The translations under genes and the position numbers were made by a program. From Rhodeus uyekii (taxonomy: Eukaryota > Chordata > Actinopteri > Cypriniformes > Acheilognathidae), in assembly GCA_037043235.1 (NCBI GenBank), contig JAWRVZ010000131.1, forward strand, positions 1,736,001 to 1,800,000: a DNA stretch of 64,000 nucleotides. Direction: 5' to 3'. The notes under the pieces were generated by a model. That model searched no databases, was not told the DNA's origin, and saw nothing but the letters and a program-made list of their open reading frames with translations. Numbering within the stretch: the first letter of the stretch is position 1; the number at the start of each line of letters is the position of its first letter. Shown here one piece after another: positions 60,833 to 64,000 of this stretch.

Positions 60833-61808
60833 CATGTCTTCCTATGATTTATGATATCTGATAATTAAAAAAAGAAAAATATATTTTAAAACTGACTTAT
60901 TTTCAAAGGGTAAAGATAGGTATTGAGCTGTCCCTCTCCTTGAATATGAAAGTTGACAAATGAAAAGAAAATATAAATGTTTTTTTTTCGATACCAAAGT
61001 GAATATAAAGAGTACATTTCTAAGAAATAGGTTTTGAAAAGGTTTTTCCTTTCCTTTATCATGAACTGCCTTCTGTTAAATAATTTCCCTTCCACAAGCC
61101 ATTATGTTCTGGTATGTTTGAGTGTCTATAGTATAGAAAATAGATATATAAAATAAAATCTGTGCCTCGGTTTTTGTCATTTTTTTGTACACAGGTCCAC
61201 CAGACATGTGGCAAGCGTTGCTTCCTCTCCGCTGCATTAAACAAAGTCAGCAGATTTAGCAACATCAAAATTTGCTATTCTCAAGGGCATGTCAGAATGC
61301 ATCTAACGCAGTAAGTAATTCATGCCATGTTTGTGTCAAGTCCTGTGTTGTTCTCTTCGGATGACAGAAAGGTGGGGCTACGGTTCTTTGCGTGCCGTTT
61401 TAAAAAGTAGCAATACAAAACAATATATGCAATATGATGCGTGACGATGCAACCATGTGTGACACTCCACAGGAAATCTTGCTGTTACATTAAAGTTTAA
61501 CAACCGCATTAACACAAAGCACACTTGCACTGCTAACTGCACAATGTTAGCACTTTGTTAGATGTTTGTATGTTCAGATGCATGTGCTCCCTGTGACGGT
61601 GAAATGAGTGCTTTAAATCTAGAGTTAGACTGCCCTACAAACACTTCCTGGTCACAGACTAATAAATCTACACAAACCCAAGCCATACATTATTAAGATC
61701 CGTTTTGTTTTGTTGGGGTTTCACCATAGCAAAAGTTATTTTTTTTAAGTTTTCTCTTGTCTTTTTTTCTTGTTTCATGGGTATCAAAAGCCTTTTCTAA
61801 GCAAAATA
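60201..61808. other. Intergenic with (TG)n at 60752-60830
   Basis: A 79-bp TG microsatellite dominates, with shorter TG runs at 60220-60236 and 60433-60446. No exon is recognised. Confidence 0.55.
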
Positions 61809-62562
61809 CAGTAATACCTCTGTTTACAAGTGACTTTGTATAGCAAATCGGTGTACAAGCATTGTATCGGAGTGCGAGAAAGATTTTCCCTCGCTCATGC
61901 ACATTTTTTGTGGTAAAGTCCTATCGCTCAGAAACTTCGCACACATTTTTTGTACAGTACAGCATATAGACAATGGCCCCCAAGATGAGTAAGAAAGAAT
62001 GTGCGAAAAAGGAGATAACTGTGGAACTGAAAAAAATTAATTATCGTTCAGCATGAAGGAAATATGCGTTTCGCATTTACAACCGTTCGACAATCTGAAC
62101 GAAATTAAAGAAAAAAAATTATTTTTAAAAGTTGAACATAAGGATGTAAAAAAAGACAACCAAGTGTCCAGAAAACGTAAATTAAGTGATTCAGTTAGTG
62201 ATAGTGAACATCAGTCAAGAGAACTCCAGACAAAATTTTACCAGAAGTTCTCATGGAGGGAGATTCTCCCTCTAAGCAGTAAACTCTTCCTCTCGTCTCC
62301 ATCACGCCAACAGTGACACTACTCAAAGGTAAAGTGCGCATTACAGTAAATTACAGCGTGTCAAATATTATTAGAGTTATAATTTTAACTGTAATTAACA
62401 GGGTAAAACCCAAAAAAATATTTAAAATGGGCATTTATGGTCATGTGGAACACATGTGATTTTTATTACATTTTTATGGGGAAAATTGTTTTGATGTACA
62501 AGAATTTTGAGGTACGAGCTAGCTCTTGGAACGAATTAAACTCGTAAACCGAGGTATTACTG
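61809..62562 (+). mobile_element. pogo/Tigger-like element, non-functional
   Basis: The tips CAGTAATACCTCTGTTTAC and (inverted) CAGTAATACCTCGGTTTAC match at 18 of 19 bases, and TA flanks both sides. Near 61973 the plus strand begins ATGGCCCCCAAGATGAG, reading MAPKMSKKECAKKEIT, like the N terminus of pogo/Tigger transposases, before stops break the frame. At 754 bp it lacks most of the transposase. Confidence 0.7.
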
Positions 62563-63193
62563 TATATGCATTCAGGATGTCCAAGATCACAAGAGAATAA
62601 TACTGGTCTCTTTGTGCTTTTGGCTCTAGATTTAAAATATTTCCTGAATATGGTAATCAGCTTAGTTATGCCAATGGACTCCTCAGAGTCAAGACATGAG
62701 CCATGGGTTCCTTCAAAACAAAAGGTACATGACAACATGACTAAACTAACCAAAACTCAGTGAAGACTTGGCGGCAATATCCCTTGACCAATATAAGCAC
62801 CATGGAAGTGCCACTGCAGTGAACCCGTTTTGATAAACTCTAATGTTGCATGTCTGCACACTGTTTCACAATGGCCCTCTCCATTGGTTACCAACATTTT
62901 CTATCAGACCTCTCAGTTGCGCTTCCTGTCCTTACCATGCCAAACAACGTCAGCTCAGGATTTGTGGAAGGCTTAATCTTGCTGTGAATGAAATCCATTA
63001 CTTTTTCTTTGTCATTCCCCCACTCCACCCCTTGCTTGATCTGACCCGTTCAGAGACAGGGGCAGCATAGTGCTCCTGTGCGATACGACGAGAGCTTTTG
63101 CCCCATCTCACCATGGGAGCTCAATTGCTTTTGCCTCACCGATGATATGTGTCATACGAGAAAGAGATTAGCTTCCCCACAACACTGCAATTT
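62563..63193. other. Intergenic, nothing recognised
   Basis: Short noncoding gap between two related transposons. Confidence 0.5.
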
Positions 63194-63576
63194 CAGTAAT
63201 CCCTCGCCACTTTGCGGTTCAAGTTTTGCGGCCTCAGTGCAACGCAGATGTTTCAAAAGTATTTATCAAAAAAATTAAAATTCAAAAATACCGCCATATC
63301 GGCAGCCATATTGCAGAAAGCAGTGTTGTTTTATCGTGATGCACAAGAGACACGGTTTCCCAGGATGCCAGACAAAGAAAGAAACTCTCTCAGAGGCTTT
63401 GTACACACCCACGGGCACTCAGACAAGACACGTGATTGGTAGCCAGTGCGAGATCAACGAATGAGAGCACGAATGGATGTATCCCGTGAACTGATTGGTT
63501 GATCCTACTTTGCGGATTTTCACCTATAGTGGGGGGGTTCCGTTCCACATTAACCACAATAAACGAGGGATCACTG
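63194..63576. mobile_element. pogo/Tigger-like MITE
   Basis: The left tip CAGTAATCCCTCGCCACTTT and the reverse complement of the right tip, CAGTGATCCCTCGTTTATTG, share the CAGTRATCCCTCG start. A TA follows the right end; the left flank is TT, so the target duplication is not perfect. It is 383 bp with no coding content, with the same terminal style as 61809-62562. Confidence 0.6.
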
Positions 63577-64000
63577 TACAGTGATATGTTCCCTACAAAC
63601 ATATCCACAGTCAGAATACAAGGTGTTCAGATACACCCTAATGGGCACGACAACTCAATCTTTATCCAGACCCTTGTGTTTCGCAGGTCACAGGCATACA
63701 AGAAAACGCTTGCACGCTGAGCCTCCAATGCATATCCATTAGGGGCACAGATGCATCTCTGGAGGTAAAACAACACTCTACTTCCATTCTCGTGCCACTG
63801 TTTTTTTATATTTAAAACAAGTCATTGCTCCTTAAAACAAACTCTGTGTGACTCCATGACCCACTTATTCCCTTGGCCACACAGCTCAACATCATTCGAG
63901 CAAACGCTGCAAGATTAAATGTAGCCATACGGCCACTGGAACTGCAACAATACTCGCTCTTCCAGATGAGTGAGCAGAATGGCCCAACTCTTCACGTTTA
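63577..64000. other. Right edge, nothing recognised
   Basis: Unremarkable noncoding sequence; no exon or named repeat. Confidence 0.5.

Overview
This is vertebrate nuclear DNA, almost certainly from a teleost and most likely a cypriniform fish. The evidence is one intron-containing neural gene, a very high load of microsatellites, and many copies of dispersed repeat families that I recognise from carp, goldfish and zebrafish-type genomes. Those families are the GTTCACCC/TTTACTCACCC inverted-end element, the AAAGTTTGGG element, Tc1 elements, DIRS elements, and an L2-type LINE with its tRNA-derived SINE. There is no operon, CRISPR array or bacterial signature.

The only protein-coding gene I can support is on the minus strand at about 26.0-30.3 kb: lrrc4b (NGL-3), a postsynaptic leucine-rich-repeat/Ig adhesion protein. 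Its coding sequence is in two exons (30291-30046 and 27954-26002) joined by a 2.09 kb GT-AG intron, giving a predicted 732-residue protein with an intact C-terminal PDZ ligand ETQI. The 3' UTR lies below 26001, with a first AATAAA at 25792-25787. A candidate noncoding first exon (TATA palindrome at 31718-31729, GTGAGT donor at 31579) and a candidate acceptor before the start codon (exon from 30313) are proposed from sequence alone.

The rest is noncoding. Left flank (1-25 kb): transposon remains, a CpG-rich block at 6.5-7.6 kb with four RFX X-box-like palindromes, a hairpin enclosing a microsatellite (12.43-12.59 kb), a broken Tc1 element (12.78-13.84 kb), a 211-bp pure (TG)n tract (20.98-21.19 kb) and two further X-boxes at 23.2-23.4 kb. 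Right flank (30.3-64 kb): an L2-type LINE 3' fragment, a CRE/E-box composite at 38.98 kb, a decayed DIRS retrotransposon with inverted terminal repeats (40.7-43.7 kb) carrying a nested hAT MITE with perfect 8-bp target duplication, a Tc1 element nested inside an older inverted-end element (51.9-53.5 kb), CpG-rich blocks at 55.3-56.5 and 59.0-60.2 kb, a tRNA-derived SINE (57.7 kb), and two pogo/Tigger-like elements (61.8-62.6 and 63.2-63.6 kb).

The most interesting leads are regulatory: a window-wide recurrence of RFX-type palindromes, clustered in the 6.7-7.3 kb CpG block, and homeobox/SOX-rich segments that look like conserved noncoding elements around a synaptic adhesion gene. I see no evidence of a novel protein system.
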